From Pontivivens marinum (lineage in GTDB: Bacteria; Pseudomonadota; Alphaproteobacteria; Rhodobacterales; Rhodobacteraceae): a DNA stretch of 64,000 nt. This document shows, piece by piece, positions 42,976-52,524 of the stretch. A model generated the notes under the pieces. That model saw only the letters and a list, made by a program, of their open reading frames with translations, was not told where the DNA came from and made no database searches. The stretch is from contig NZ_OCTN01000002.1 of assembly GCF_900231835.1 (NCBI RefSeq), positions 434,001 to 498,000 of the forward strand. Reading direction: 5' to 3'. The position numbers and the translations under genes are program-made. Position 1 is the first letter of the stretch. Each line of letters starts with the position of its first letter.

Positions 42976-43656
42976 CTAAGCCTGCGATTGAGAAAGCTCG
43001 ATAAGAGACTGTTTACCTATGATATTTATGTTCCCACGGGTCAGCTCAACCCAACCGCGCCGCTGAAATTCCTGCAACTGGCGCGAGATAACTTCGCGCG
43101 CCGTGCCCAGCTCAACCGATAATTTCTGATGGGTGGTTTCGATCCTGCCTCCACTATCCGCCAGCTCCAGCAGCTTGTCAGCCAAGCGCACATCGATCCG
43201 TTGAAAGGCAACCTCGTCAATCATGCGAAACAAGTCCGTTATCCGTTTGGAAAAGGCGGCGAAAACGAAATCGCGGAACGGCTTCGATTGCGCAACGAGA
43301 TCATCAAAAACGGTACGCGGAACGGCCACGGCCTGCACTGCGGTTTCGGCTATGCCCTCGGCTGAATAATCCTCATAGGCCAGCAAGCAGGCCGTGGTTA
43401 GAACGCAACTTTGCCCCGCATAAATGCGGTACAGCACGATTTCATGCCCCGTTTCGGAGATTTGCTGAACCCGCACACGACCCTCCAGCAGGAACAACAT
43501 GTTTTCGGGTGATTTCCCCGGCCCGAAAATCATAGTGCCCTCGGATAAATTCAGAACGCTACTGCGATCCATCAGCACCTGCTTGGTTTCGGGGGCCAGC
43601 CGCGACAAACCCGGAAAACGGTCCAGCCACGGCTGCGTCGAATCTTTCAATGTCAT
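42976..43656 (-). CDS. Crp/Fnr-family regulator with a CX5C pair (putative persulfide sensor)
   Basis: A 226-residue Crp/Fnr regulator with a cyclic-nucleotide-like domain (residues about 20-130), a long dimer helix and a C-terminal helix-turn-helix (KLSVELGTAREVISRQLQEFQ). It lacks the N-terminal FNR cysteine cluster. Instead it has two cysteines in GQSCVLTTACLLAYEDY (CX5C), a position where a thiol switch could form. It is the first gene of the sulfide cluster and is likely its regulator, taking the place of BigR/SqrR. Sensing of persulfide is inferred from cysteines plus context. Confidence 0.85.
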   Translation of the reverse strand: MTLKDSTQPWLDRFPGLSRLAPETKQVLMDRSSVLNLSEGTMIFGPGKSPENMLFLLEGRVRVQQISETGHEIVLYRIYAGQSCVLTTACLLAYEDYSAEGIAETAVQAVAVPRTVFDDLVAQSKPFRDFVFAAFSKRITDLFRMIDEVAFQRIDVRLADKLLELADSGGRIETTHQKLSVELGTAREVISRQLQEFQRRGWVELTRGNINIIGKQSLIELSQSQA

Positions 43657-43860
43657 GGTGCATTCTCTCCGATTTTCCGGTTATTGTTCATCCTGTTTCC
43701 CTACCGTCCCCGGGCGGTGCCAAACTGAGGCGCATGGTCGCATAACTCGGTTTGGCCATGGCGGCAGGCCGCGTATTGTCGCAAAACCCTAACATCACGG
43801 GCGCATATTTGCCCGCGACGCAGCATTGTACCACGTCCCTTCCGCTAGCCGGAGATTACT

Positions 43861-45270
43861 ATGTTCGACAGTTTAACAGCAGAGACACTTGCCAGAATGC
43901 AATTTGCATTCACGGTGTCATTCCACATCATCTTCCCTGCCTTTTCCATCGGGTTGGCCAGCTATCTGGCGACGCTGAACGCATTATGGCTGCGCACGCG
44001 GGATGAGACCTATCTGACGCTGTTCACCTATTGGAAGAAGATCTTCGCCGTTGCATTCGGCATGGGCGTCGTATCAGGCATTGTGATGTCCTATCAGTTC
44101 GGCACCAACTGGTCGGTATTCTCGGACAAGACCGGCCCCGTGTTGGGCCCCCTGATGGCATATGAGGTTCTGTCAGCCTTCTTTCTGGAGGCAGGTTTCT
44201 TGGGCATCATGCTGTTTGGCCGCGAACGGGTCGGGGACAAACTGCACATGTTTGCCACTGCTATGGTCGCTTTTGGCACGCTGATGTCTGCCACGTGGAT
44301 TTTGTCGGTGAACTCATGGATGCAGACACCGGCCGGCTACAGCATCAACGAGCTAGGCCAATTCATCCCCGAGGACTGGTGGCAGATCGTGTTCAACCCG
44401 TCCTTCCCCTATCGACTGGTGCACATGGTGCTGGCGGCGTTTTTGACGACCGCCTTGGTTGTTGGCGGGGTCGGCGGGCTGCACCTGCTGCGCGATAAAA
44501 CTGACAAACCGGCGCGGCGCATGTTTTCCATGGCGATGTGGATGCTGGTCTTTGTCGCCCCGATCCAGATTTTGGCGGGCGATGCACACGGCCTGAACAC
44601 GCTGGAACATCAACCGGTTAAGATCATGGCGATGGAGGGGCATTATGACAGCCACCCCGACGGCGCCCCGCTGATCCTGTTCGGCATCCCCAATCCAGAG
44701 GAACGCCGGATTGATTACGCAATCGAAATTCCAAACCTATCCAGCCTGATCCTGAAGCATGATCTGAACGCACCGATGGAGGGTCTGGATACCGTCGCAG
44801 ACGAGGATATCCCCCCCGTGGCCATCGTGTTCTGGAGCTTCCGCATCATGGTCGGGCTCGGCTTTGCGATGCTGGGCCTCGGCGCGTGGAGCCTGTGGCA
44901 CCGGTTCCGCGGTCAACTATATGACGCACGGCTGCTGCAACGTGCGGCTATCGTGATGGGGCCGATGGGCTTTGTCGCGGTTCTGGCCGGATGGGTCACG
45001 ACCGAGGTTGGTCGCCAGCCGTTCACGGTCTACGGCTTGCTGCGCACCTCCGATAGCCTCGCGCCGATTGCGGCGCCTGCTGTGGCGGCATCGCTAATCG
45101 CGTTCATCATCGTGTATTTCTTCATCTTTGGCGCAGGCACGTTCTACCTGTTGCGCATGATGAACAAGCGCCCAGACACACCGCATCTGGGCCTGAGGGA
45201 CGGACCAGTTCGCGCGGCTGGCATTGCGCAGATGCATCACGGCGATTCTGACACGAACCTAGGACAGTAA
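43861..45270 (+). CDS. cydA: Cyanide-insensitive cytochrome bd-type quinol oxidase subunit I
   Basis: A 469-residue subunit with nine helices. Heme ligands are in MQFAFTVSFHIIFPAFSIG (His for b595/d) and FGTNWSVFSDKTGP, with the GRQPFTVYGLLRTSDS quinol-proximal signature near the end. The Q-loop is short (about 330-360 region lacks the long insert of E. coli CydA), which marks it as the CioA type. It reduces oxygen to water with high affinity. CGGAG precedes the ATG by 6 nt. Its gene is followed 11 nt later by cydB. Also called cioA. Confidence 0.93.
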   Translation: MFDSLTAETLARMQFAFTVSFHIIFPAFSIGLASYLATLNALWLRTRDETYLTLFTYWKKIFAVAFGMGVVSGIVMSYQFGTNWSVFSDKTGPVLGPLMAYEVLSAFFLEAGFLGIMLFGRERVGDKLHMFATAMVAFGTLMSATWILSVNSWMQTPAGYSINELGQFIPEDWWQIVFNPSFPYRLVHMVLAAFLTTALVVGGVGGLHLLRDKTDKPARRMFSMAMWMLVFVAPIQILAGDAHGLNTLEHQPVKIMAMEGHYDSHPDGAPLILFGIPNPEERRIDYAIEIPNLSSLILKHDLNAPMEGLDTVADEDIPPVAIVFWSFRIMVGLGFAMLGLGAWSLWHRFRGQLYDARLLQRAAIVMGPMGFVAVLAGWVTTEVGRQPFTVYGLLRTSDSLAPIAAPAVAASLIAFIIVYFFIFGAGTFYLLRMMNKRPDTPHLGLRDGPVRAAGIAQMHHGDSDTNLGQ

Positions 45271-45281
45271 GGAGATTTCAG

Positions 45282-46286
45282 ATGGTTATTGAGCTTTCAT
45301 TCATCTGGGCCGGCATCATCGCCTTTGCCGTGCTGACCTATGTCATTCTGGACGGCTTTGATCTGGGCGTGGGGATTTTGTTCCCCTTGGCCCGAAACGA
45401 GACGGAAAAGGCCACCATGATGAATTCCATCGCGCCCATCTGGGACGGGAATGAAACATGGCTGGTGCTGGGCGGCGGTGGCCTGTTTGCGGTATTTCCG
45501 CTGGCCTATGCAGTGGTCATGCCTGCGCTATACATCCCGATCATCCTGATGCTGCTGGCGCTGATTTTTCGCGGTGTCGCCTTTGAATATCGCTGGCGGA
45601 CAGAGCGGTGGAAACCCGTCTGGGATGCGGGTTTCTTTGGCGGGTCGCTGATTGCGGCATTCATGCAGGGCATCGCTTTGGGCGCCCTGGTGCAGGGGAT
45701 CGAGGTGACGGATCGCGCCTATTCCGGCGGCTGGTGGGATTGGCTGAGCCTGTTTTCCGTGCTGACAGGGTTCGCTGTGGTGATCGGTTACGCGCTGTTG
45801 GGGGCGACTTGGATCAACCTGAAAACGGAGCACCGGCTACAGGCACAAATGCAACGTTACGCTGTTTTCCTTGGCATCGGAACGCTGGGATTCATGGGGG
45901 TGGTTAGTCTGCTGACTCCATTCCAGAACCCCGACTACTTCCAGCGCTGGTTTAACCTGCCCGGCAGTGCGTTCAGCGTCATCGTCCCCGGTTGCGTTCT
46001 ATTGATGGCATGGCTGTTGTTCAGCAGCCTAAAGGCGGGCAAGGACGCGACCCCGTTCTTTGCTTCACTAGGGCTGTTTGTGCTGTGCTTTATCGGAATC
46101 GGGATCAGCTTTTACCCCAATATCGTACCGCCTAGTCTAACGATAGTTGAGGCAGCAGCACCGGATTCCAGCCTGAAATTCGCGCTGGTCGGCACCGTCG
46201 TATTGGTCCCGCTGATCCTCGCCTACACCGCCTACGCCTATTGGGTTTTCCGTGGCAAGGTTGATCCAGAGGAGGGGTATCATTGA
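45282..46286 (+). CDS. cydB: Cytochrome bd-type quinol oxidase subunit II
   Basis: A 334-residue subunit with about eight helices. It carries the family start YVILDGFDLGVGILFPLAR (with the Asp/Glu of the proton entry), SIAPIWDGNETWLVLGGGGLFAVFP and a C-terminal YTAYAYWVFRGKV. It is coupled to a 36-residue third protein through a 4-nt overlap. Also called cioB. Confidence 0.94.
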   Translation: MVIELSFIWAGIIAFAVLTYVILDGFDLGVGILFPLARNETEKATMMNSIAPIWDGNETWLVLGGGGLFAVFPLAYAVVMPALYIPIILMLLALIFRGVAFEYRWRTERWKPVWDAGFFGGSLIAAFMQGIALGALVQGIEVTDRAYSGGWWDWLSLFSVLTGFAVVIGYALLGATWINLKTEHRLQAQMQRYAVFLGIGTLGFMGVVSLLTPFQNPDYFQRWFNLPGSAFSVIVPGCVLLMAWLLFSSLKAGKDATPFFASLGLFVLCFIGIGISFYPNIVPPSLTIVEAAAPDSSLKFALVGTVVLVPLILAYTAYAYWVFRGKVDPEEGYH

Positions 46287-46393
46287 GGCGCGACAGCACA
46301 TTCCGCAGGCTGGCATGGTTTGTCGCCCTGTGGCTGATCAGTGTCGCGGTATTGGGTGTGGTGGCGATGGCGATTAGGGCTGCGATCCTCTAA
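46283..46393 (+). CDS. DUF2474 small membrane subunit of the bd oxidase (CydX-like)
   Basis: A 36-residue protein too short for routine ORF calls. It starts at TTG 46283, which overlaps the cydB stop (TTGA), with GAGGAGGGG upstream. It reads MRRDSTFRRLAWFVALWLIS and continues as one helix (VAVLGVVAMAIRAAIL). Basic N-terminus plus a single helix matches the DUF2474/CydX type that stabilises bd oxidases. It ends convergently with ccoS, the two stops overlapping at 46390-46393. Confidence 0.8.
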   Translation: MRRDSTFRRLAWFVALWLISVAVLGVVAMAIRAAIL

Positions 46394-46536
46394 TCCTCCT
46401 CCTCGCTCAACAGGATGCGGGCGGCATCGCCCTCCAAATCCTCATATTGCGCATGGCGGACGGTCCAGACGAAGGCCGCCAGCCCCCCTGCCCCTAGGAA
46501 TAGCGACACCGGCACGAGGAAAACCAGAACATTCAT
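46390..46536 (-). CDS. ccoS: cbb3-type oxidase assembly protein CcoS
   Basis: A 48-residue protein with one helix (VLVFLVPVSLFLGAGGLAAFVW) and an acidic tail (DLEGDAARILLSEEED) typical of CcoS. It is needed to install heme and copper in CcoN. ATG 46536 overlaps the ccoI stop by 4 nt. The longer frame that runs into ccoI is rejected. Last gene of ccoGHIS. Confidence 0.9.
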   Translation of the reverse strand: MNVLVFLVPVSLFLGAGGLAAFVWTVRHAQYEDLEGDAARILLSEEED

Positions 46537-48662
46537 CAGCGCACCCGCATCGAGTTGAGAATAACAGTAATCGACGATGTAGACATCGCCAATGCCGCCG
46601 CTAGGGGCGTTGCAAATCCGGCTAAGGCGACAGGGATCGCAACGCAATTATACAGAACCGCAATCGCGAAATTCTCACGTATCCGCGCCCGCGCTTTACG
46701 CGAAATCCGCAGGGCATGGGGTAGTGGTGCAAAGCTATTGCCCAGCAACACAATGTCCGACGCCGCGCGCGAAGCATCCAGCGCCGAGGCAGGCGACAGC
46801 GACACATGCGCCGCAGCCAGCGCCGCCGTATCATTCAGCCCATCCCCAACCATCAAAACATGCCGCCCCTGATCGCTGAGCGTATTGATCCGCGACAGCT
46901 TATCCGCAGGCCGCAAATCGCCCTCGACCATGGAAATACCGGCCTGCTGCGCCAAACGGCGCGTGGCCGCAACCGTGTCACCGGACATCACATGCAACTG
47001 CAACCCATCCAGCGCGTGAATGGCATCGGCCGCTCCGGTGCGCAGGATTTCCTGCATGGGCAGGGGAATGCTGGGCTGACCGTCAATCCGCAGCTCCGTC
47101 GCGTCTGCTCCGCGACCCAGAAACACGGTGCGCCCATGCCACAGGCCGAAAACGCCCTCACCCGTTACCTCATGAACATTCGTCAGCAATGCGGGTTCAA
47201 CATCATGCAGTGCATCGGCAATCGCCCGTGCAACGGGGTGGTTCGACCCATGGGCCAAGGCACGCGCGATGCCAGCCTGATCCGACGTTAACGCTTGGAT
47301 ACCAGACAGGCGCGCCCTGCCCTGTGTCAGCGTACCGGTCTTGTCAAAAACCACCGTATCCACCTGCGCCAACCGTTCCAGCGCCGTTGGAGATTTGATC
47401 AACAGCCCCATCCGAAACAACCGGCCAGAGGCAGCAGTTGTCACCGCCGGCACCGCAAGGCCAAGTGCACAAGGGCAAGTGATAATCAACGTCGCCACCG
47501 CGACATTCAGCGCGTGGCGCGCATCGCCGGTCGCAATATACCACCCGATAAACGCCGCCAGTGCCAAGCCGTGAACTAGCGGCGCGTAAACCGCCGCCGC
47601 CCGATCGGCCAGCGCGGTGTAGCGGTTGCGCGACGTTTCCGCGACCTCGACCAGGGCCGCCATGCGGCGCAAGGTTGTATCAGCACCCACTGCGGTCGCC
47701 TGAATCACCAATGGATGATCCACCACCACTTCGCCTGCTGCGATGCCGTCACCGGATGTCACGGCGACGGGTAAACTCTCACCGGTCAGCATCGACCGAT
47801 CCACCAGACCATCACCCTGCAATAGCGTGCCATCGACAGGAATCCGGCCACCCGGTGCAACGATGATATGATCGCCAGCGCGCAAATCCGCGACGGCCAC
47901 ACTGCTGCGCACACCCTCAACGATCCGCGTGGCGCGAGGAACCTCCAACGCGGCAAGCTCCTGCGCGGCGGATCGGGCGGCGGATCGTGTGCGGTGATCC
48001 AGATAACGGCCCGTTAGCAGGAAAAAGCTCAACGACAGGGCCGCATCGAAATATGCGTGTTGACCACCGACGCTGGCCTCGAATAGTGACATCACGCTAG
48101 CAAGGATAATGGCCAGCGATATCGGCACATCCATATTCAGCCGCCGCACCCGTAGTGCCCGCCATGCATTCTGGAAAAACGGCTGCGCGGCATAGAATAC
48201 CGCCGGCAGGGCGATTGCGGCGCTGATCCAATGGAACAGATCGCGGGTTGCGTCAGTGGCACCGGACCAAACAGCAACCGACAAAACCATGACATTCATC
48301 ATCGCAAAGCCTGCAACGGCCAAACGGACCAACAGATCGCGCCCAACCGGATCAACCCGACCGGTCAATGCGGCACCGTCCAACTCATGCGCCTCATGCC
48401 CTGCTTGGGCTAGGGCATCAATCAGGACGGCCTGATCGGTATTCGGTTCAACAACCACCGTCGCACGGCGCAGACGCAAGTTCACCCGCGCGGCACGGAC
48501 CTGTGGCACCGCACGCAGGGCGCGTTCAACCCCACCGATGCAGGCAGCGCAATGAATGTTGGGCAGGGACAGGAATACCTCATCCCCCGCCGCATGTTCA
48601 GGCCCCGCAATATCCAGCGCCGCCGGGGCAACCGCACAGGCAGGACAAGCCGCGATCGTCAT
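46536..48662 (-). CDS. ccoI: Copper-translocating P1B-type ATPase CcoI
   Basis: A 708-residue heavy-metal ATPase. It has an N-terminal CPAC, a metal-binding domain with IHCAACIGGVERAL, eight helices, the transmembrane CPC motif (IITCPCALGLAVP), the phosphorylation site VFDKTGTLTQG, the HP motif (GSNHPVARAI) and the hinge MVGDGLNDTAAL. It delivers copper for assembly of cbb3 oxidase. Starts 4 nt inside the end of ccoH and is followed by ccoS. Confidence 0.94.
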   Translation of the reverse strand: MTIAACPACAVAPAALDIAGPEHAAGDEVFLSLPNIHCAACIGGVERALRAVPQVRAARVNLRLRRATVVVEPNTDQAVLIDALAQAGHEAHELDGAALTGRVDPVGRDLLVRLAVAGFAMMNVMVLSVAVWSGATDATRDLFHWISAAIALPAVFYAAQPFFQNAWRALRVRRLNMDVPISLAIILASVMSLFEASVGGQHAYFDAALSLSFFLLTGRYLDHRTRSAARSAAQELAALEVPRATRIVEGVRSSVAVADLRAGDHIIVAPGGRIPVDGTLLQGDGLVDRSMLTGESLPVAVTSGDGIAAGEVVVDHPLVIQATAVGADTTLRRMAALVEVAETSRNRYTALADRAAAVYAPLVHGLALAAFIGWYIATGDARHALNVAVATLIITCPCALGLAVPAVTTAASGRLFRMGLLIKSPTALERLAQVDTVVFDKTGTLTQGRARLSGIQALTSDQAGIARALAHGSNHPVARAIADALHDVEPALLTNVHEVTGEGVFGLWHGRTVFLGRGADATELRIDGQPSIPLPMQEILRTGAADAIHALDGLQLHVMSGDTVAATRRLAQQAGISMVEGDLRPADKLSRINTLSDQGRHVLMVGDGLNDTAALAAAHVSLSPASALDASRAASDIVLLGNSFAPLPHALRISRKARARIRENFAIAVLYNCVAIPVALAGFATPLAAALAMSTSSITVILNSMRVR

Positions 48663-49114
48663 GTGCCCGACCGATCATGCAGGATAATCCGCTGACGAAA
48701 CTGCGTTCCATCCTGCGCAAGAGCAACCAACCGCAAATCCCAACGACCTGCCCCTCCGGCCACTGTGGCGTGGAACTGCTGACCGTCAAAGCTGAAATCG
48801 GGGACTTCATCCTGACTGACATTGGTTGCGCGGCCCAGTGTCGCCTCAATCATCCGGGGCTGAACGGGGGCGCCTGCCTGATCCAATATCCGCAGGATCA
48901 ATTCATCCCCCTGCAAGCGGGCGGAAACCTCCCACCCCAGCGCAGTTTGTGCGGCACGATCCGCATCAAATGACTGGCTGGCAACATAGGAGTTTCGCGT
49001 CTCCAACCCCGGAAAGGTCGCAACTGCCTGATAGGCCAACGTGATATTCACGCCGATGATAATCGCGAAGCAGCCTGCGAAAATACCGAAAACCTTCGTA
49101 CCTGTCAGTTCCAT
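48659..49114 (-). CDS. ccoH: FixH/CcoH assembly protein
   Basis: A 151-residue protein with one N-terminal helix (VFGIFAGCFAIIIGVNITLAY) and a periplasmic FixH domain containing NSYVASQSFDADRAAQTALGW and GAGRWDLRLVALAQDG. It stabilises the cbb3 oxidase during assembly. ATG 49114 follows the ccoG stop after 4 nt; the 100-codon longer frame overlaps ccoG and is rejected. Overlaps ccoI by 4 nt. Confidence 0.92.
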   Translation of the reverse strand: MELTGTKVFGIFAGCFAIIIGVNITLAYQAVATFPGLETRNSYVASQSFDADRAAQTALGWEVSARLQGDELILRILDQAGAPVQPRMIEATLGRATNVSQDEVPDFSFDGQQFHATVAGGAGRWDLRLVALAQDGTQFRQRIILHDRSGT

Positions 49115-49118
49115 GCTG

Positions 49119-50546
49119 TTACTCCCCAATACCGTTAAAGACTGTCCCGACCGATGCACGTTCCCCCTCGGCAACATCCTCCACCCACAAACGCACGGGG
49201 GTGCTGTCGATTTCGGCTGCCGGATCATTGGGACGGGCGAGGATATAGACCCGCTGCAATCGCACGGCATCTGCCGGAACTGTAACGGTGCGGGTGTCTG
49301 TCCCCTCAAGCGAGATACGCAAAATACTGTCCGATACCAGCGACATATGGAAATCGCGCGGCTCACCATGCTTGTTACGCAAGCGCACATCATAGGCATT
49401 GCGGACGGAGCCATCGGACATCACCACATAGGTCGGATTGCGAACAGGCGAAACGGTCATCTCAATCTCTGGCCGGATGAACAGGGCAAAGACCAAGCCA
49501 CCACCAATACCCGCCCAGATCAGCGTGTACAGAATGGTGCGGAACCGCAGAACATGCCGCCAGATCGGGATGGGGGGCTTGCCCTCACGCTCCGGCCCAT
49601 CATCGCTAAGCGCGAGATAGTCGATCAGGCCACGCGGCTTGCCGATTTTGTCCATGATGTCATCGCACGCATCAATGCACAGCGCGCAGGTAATACACTC
49701 CATCTGCTGCCCATTGCGGATATCGATGCCCATCGGGCAGACATTCACGCAGGCCATGCAATCGATACAGTCGCCCTCGGTGTGATCACGTTTCTTACCA
49801 CGCGGCTCGCCTCTCCAATCGCGATAGGCGACGGTCAGGCTGTCCTCGTCCATCATCGCGCCCTGAATGCGGGGCCATGGGCACATATAAATGCAAACCT
49901 GTTCGCGCAGAAAACCCCCGAAAACAAAGGTCGTGGCCGTCAAAATCGCAATGGTGATATAGGCCACCGGATGCGCGTCAAAGGTCAGTAAATCGCGGAA
50001 CAGCGTCGGCGCATCGGTGAAATAGAACACCCACGCCCCGCCAGTTGCCACAGCGATCATCAGCCAAACCAGCCATTTCGTGATCCGCAAACGCCATTTA
50101 TGGGCGGACCAAGGGGCGTTCCACAACCGAACCCGTGCGTTCCGGTCACCCTCGATCCAGCGCTCGACCAGAATGAACAGATCGGTCCAGACGGTTTGCG
50201 GGCAAGTGTATCCGCACCACACCCGACCCAACGCGGAGGTGAACAGGAATAGCCCCAGCCCAGCCATGATCAGCAGGCCCGCTACGAAATAGAATTCGTG
50301 GGGCCAAATCTCGATCCACAGGAAGTAAAAACGGCGCCCCGCCAAATCGACCAGCACCGCCTGATCGGGCAGGTTGGGGCCGCGATCCCAGCGCAGCCAC
50401 GGCGTCAGGTAATAGATGCCCAAGGTCACGAGCATGATCCACCATTTCAAGCGGCGGAACGTCCCGCTGACCCGCTTGGGGAAAATCGGCTCTTGTGGTG
50501 CGTAAAGAGGGGGTGGGCTATCGGTCACTGGGATTCTTTCGGTCAT
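49119..50546 (-). CDS. ccoG: Cytochrome c oxidase accessory protein CcoG (RdxA/FixG)
   Basis: A 475-residue membrane ferredoxin-like protein with about five helices, two 4Fe-4S clusters (CIDCMACVNVCPMGID and CITCALCIDACD) and an Ig-like C-terminal domain. Other cysteines occur in GRVWCGYTCPQTVW and VCIYMCPWPRIQG. CcoG has been implicated in reducing copper for cbb3 assembly. First gene of ccoGHIS with an FNR box about 40 bp upstream. Confidence 0.94.
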   Translation of the reverse strand: MTERIPVTDSPPPLYAPQEPIFPKRVSGTFRRLKWWIMLVTLGIYYLTPWLRWDRGPNLPDQAVLVDLAGRRFYFLWIEIWPHEFYFVAGLLIMAGLGLFLFTSALGRVWCGYTCPQTVWTDLFILVERWIEGDRNARVRLWNAPWSAHKWRLRITKWLVWLMIAVATGGAWVFYFTDAPTLFRDLLTFDAHPVAYITIAILTATTFVFGGFLREQVCIYMCPWPRIQGAMMDEDSLTVAYRDWRGEPRGKKRDHTEGDCIDCMACVNVCPMGIDIRNGQQMECITCALCIDACDDIMDKIGKPRGLIDYLALSDDGPEREGKPPIPIWRHVLRFRTILYTLIWAGIGGGLVFALFIRPEIEMTVSPVRNPTYVVMSDGSVRNAYDVRLRNKHGEPRDFHMSLVSDSILRISLEGTDTRTVTVPADAVRLQRVYILARPNDPAAEIDSTPVRLWVEDVAEGERASVGTVFNGIGE

Positions 50547-50586
50547 AGGCTCAACCGGACGTTAGCCCCGCAGGGCCGGCGCGTCC

Positions 50587-50600
50587 TTGACTCAGATCAA
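50587..50600. promoter_or_regulatory. FNR box upstream of ccoG
   Basis: TTGACTCAGATCAA, the FNR consensus (TTGAT-N4-ATCAA) with one half-site change, lies 40 nt upstream of the ccoG start, a typical activator site for FnrL. Confidence 0.75.
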
Positions 50601-50676
50601 GCAAATGTCGGCTCCGGTGGGATGGACCGGAGCCGACAGGGATCAACCTCGCCCGAGGGGGCGGAACGAGGTTGAT

Positions 50677-51522
50677 TTACTCTCCACCGCCCAACTGGTG
50701 AACGTAGAGAGCAACCGCCGCGATATCCGCCTCACTCAGCCGTTCGGCCCAGGGCGGCATCACGCCAAAGCGCGCATTGGTAATCGTCTGGGTCAGCGCA
50801 GCCTCGCTGTTGCCATACAGCCAGATCGCGTCGGTCAGATCAGGTGCACCCATCGTGCGATCGCCAGTTCCGGTATCCCCGTGGCAAGCCGCGCAATTGT
50901 TCAGGAATAGCTCGTGTCCCGGATCGGCAATGCCCAAACCCCCGCCAACATAGGCGACCAAGGTGTCGATTTCCTCCTCGGACAAGATATCGCCAAAGGC
51001 AGGCATTTCCGACCAGCGCGCGTCACGATCATCATCATTGCGGATACCGTGCTGAACCGTGGTGCGGATGTCCTCCACCGTACCACCCCACAGCCAGTCA
51101 TCATCAAGCAGGTTGGGATAGCCCACGGCACCTGCCGCGCCCGATCCGTGGCATTGCGAACAGTTGGTCCGAAACACAGCCGCCCCGCCCGAGGTGGCAA
51201 ACCGGTACAACGGATCATCCGGCGATAGCGCGGCCAGATCAGCCGCAGCCAAATCCGCCTCCAGCCCCGCATTGGCGGCATCAACCCGCGCGATTTCCTC
51301 CGCCACCTCACCACGGGTGGAATAACCCAGCAGCCCGGGTGTCGCACCGTTGATCAGCGGCCATGCCGGAAAGGCGATGACATAGGCGATGCCCCAAACA
51401 ATCGTGGCGTAAAAGCTCCACAACCACCACCGTGGCAACGGGTTGTTCAGCTCCTCAATCCCGTCCCAGCTGTGACCTGTGGTCTCGACACCGGTTTCCT
51501 CGTCCACACGGTTCTCAGACAT
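50677..51522 (-). CDS. ccoP: cbb3-type cytochrome c oxidase subunit III (diheme CcoP)
   Basis: A 281-residue membrane-anchored diheme cytochrome c. It has an N-terminal helix ([20 protein letters not shown]), a first heme site CSQCH with axial Met nearby, and a second CAACH with a following MPPWAERLS. It passes electrons to CcoO/CcoN. ATG 51522 overlaps the ccoQ stop by a few bases; the 34-codon longer frame overlaps ccoQ. Last gene of ccoNOQP. Confidence 0.93.
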   Translation of the reverse strand: MSENRVDEETGVETTGHSWDGIEELNNPLPRWWLWSFYATIVWGIAYVIAFPAWPLINGATPGLLGYSTRGEVAEEIARVDAANAGLEADLAAADLAALSPDDPLYRFATSGGAAVFRTNCSQCHGSGAAGAVGYPNLLDDDWLWGGTVEDIRTTVQHGIRNDDDRDARWSEMPAFGDILSEEEIDTLVAYVGGGLGIADPGHELFLNNCAACHGDTGTGDRTMGAPDLTDAIWLYGNSEAALTQTITNARFGVMPPWAERLSEADIAAVALYVHQLGGGE

Positions 51523-51745
51523 CGTGGCGTTCCTCCAGCGCGGCGATTGCGCCCTTGCAGGTGCAATCGGGGCATGCGTTTTGGCAGCGCGGCTCATCAT
51601 CGCGGAACGGAATAGCGCTGGCATCCGAGTGTAAATCCCGACTGCCGGGGCGGAAGGCCCAGAACACAGTGCCGATGAAAAACAGCGTTAGTCCCAGCAA
51701 AACCCAGCTATCCGCGATCTCTCGCAAGGTTGAATACATATCCAT
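51515..51745 (-). CDS. ccoQ: cbb3-type oxidase small subunit CcoQ with a cysteine-rich tail
   Basis: A 76-residue subunit with one helix ([18 protein letters not shown]) and the CcoQ motif [21 protein letters not shown]. The C-terminal tail adds [12 protein letters not shown], four cysteines in a C-X3-C-X2-C-X-C pattern, which could bind metal or a cluster. CcoQ stabilises the cbb3 complex. Lies between ccoO and ccoP. Confidence 0.88.
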   Translation of the reverse strand: MDMYSTLREIADSWVLLGLTLFFIGTVFWAFRPGSRDLHSDASAIPFRDDEPRCQNACPDCTCKGAIAALEERHDV

Positions 51746-51757
51746 TTCGGGTCCTCC

Positions 51758-52513
51758 TCAGCGGCTTTCATCAGGCATAAAGGTCGAGAAATCGACCAAA
51801 GTGCCCAGCATTTGCAGATAGGCGACCAGAGCATCCATCTCGGACACGCCCCGCTCACCGTCGAAATTGCGGATTGCCGCACCGGGGTAGCGCTCCAGCA
51901 AGCCATCGGTATCGCCGAACGGATCAATCTGGGTGCGCACGTCCTGCGCCGCCATCTCGATCATCTCATCCGTGTAGGGCACGCCGACGATAGCATGGGT
52001 CGCAACCAGATCGGCCACGTGGTTCGCGTTCACCATCACATCACTGAGGAAGGCATATTTCGGCATGATGCTTTCCGGCACCACCGATTGCGGGTCGCGC
52101 AGGTGGTCCAGATGCCATTCATCCGAGTAACGCCCGCCAACACGGGCCAAATCCGGCCCTGTCCGCTTTGACCCCCACTGGAACGGATGGTCGTACATCG
52201 ATTCCGCGGCGAGGCTGTAATGGCCGTAACGCTCCACCTCATCGCGCATCGGGCGGATCATCTGGCTGTGACAGTTATAGCACCCCTCACGCACGTAGAC
52301 ATCGCGGCCGGCCAGCTCCAGCGGGGAATAGGGGCGCATCCCCTCTACATCCTCGATGGTGTTTTCGAGGTAGAACAGTGGCGCAATCTCAACGATCCCG
52401 CCGATGCTAACCACCAGAAACGAGCCGATCAGCAGGAGCGTCGCGTTCCGTTCCAGCACGCGGTGGTGGTCGAGGAATCCCTTACGGGGCTTTTTCATAT
52501 CCTTATCACTCAT
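51758..52513 (-). CDS. ccoO: cbb3-type cytochrome c oxidase subunit II (CcoO)
   Basis: A 251-residue monoheme cytochrome c with an N-terminal helix ([20 protein letters not shown]), heme motif [11 protein letters not shown] and the axial-Met region [11 protein letters not shown]. The start ATG 52513 has GAGGA 8 nt upstream; ATG 52528, overlapping the ccoN stop, is the alternative. Confidence 0.93.
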   Translation of the reverse strand: MSDKDMKKPRKGFLDHHRVLERNATLLLIGSFLVVSIGGIVEIAPLFYLENTIEDVEGMRPYSPLELAGRDVYVREGCYNCHSQMIRPMRDEVERYGHYSLAAESMYDHPFQWGSKRTGPDLARVGGRYSDEWHLDHLRDPQSVVPESIMPKYAFLSDVMVNANHVADLVATHAIVGVPYTDEMIEMAAQDVRTQIDPFGDTDGLLERYPGAAIRNFDGERGVSEMDALVAYLQMLGTLVDFSTFMPDESR

Positions 52514-52524
52514 TTTAGGGGTCC

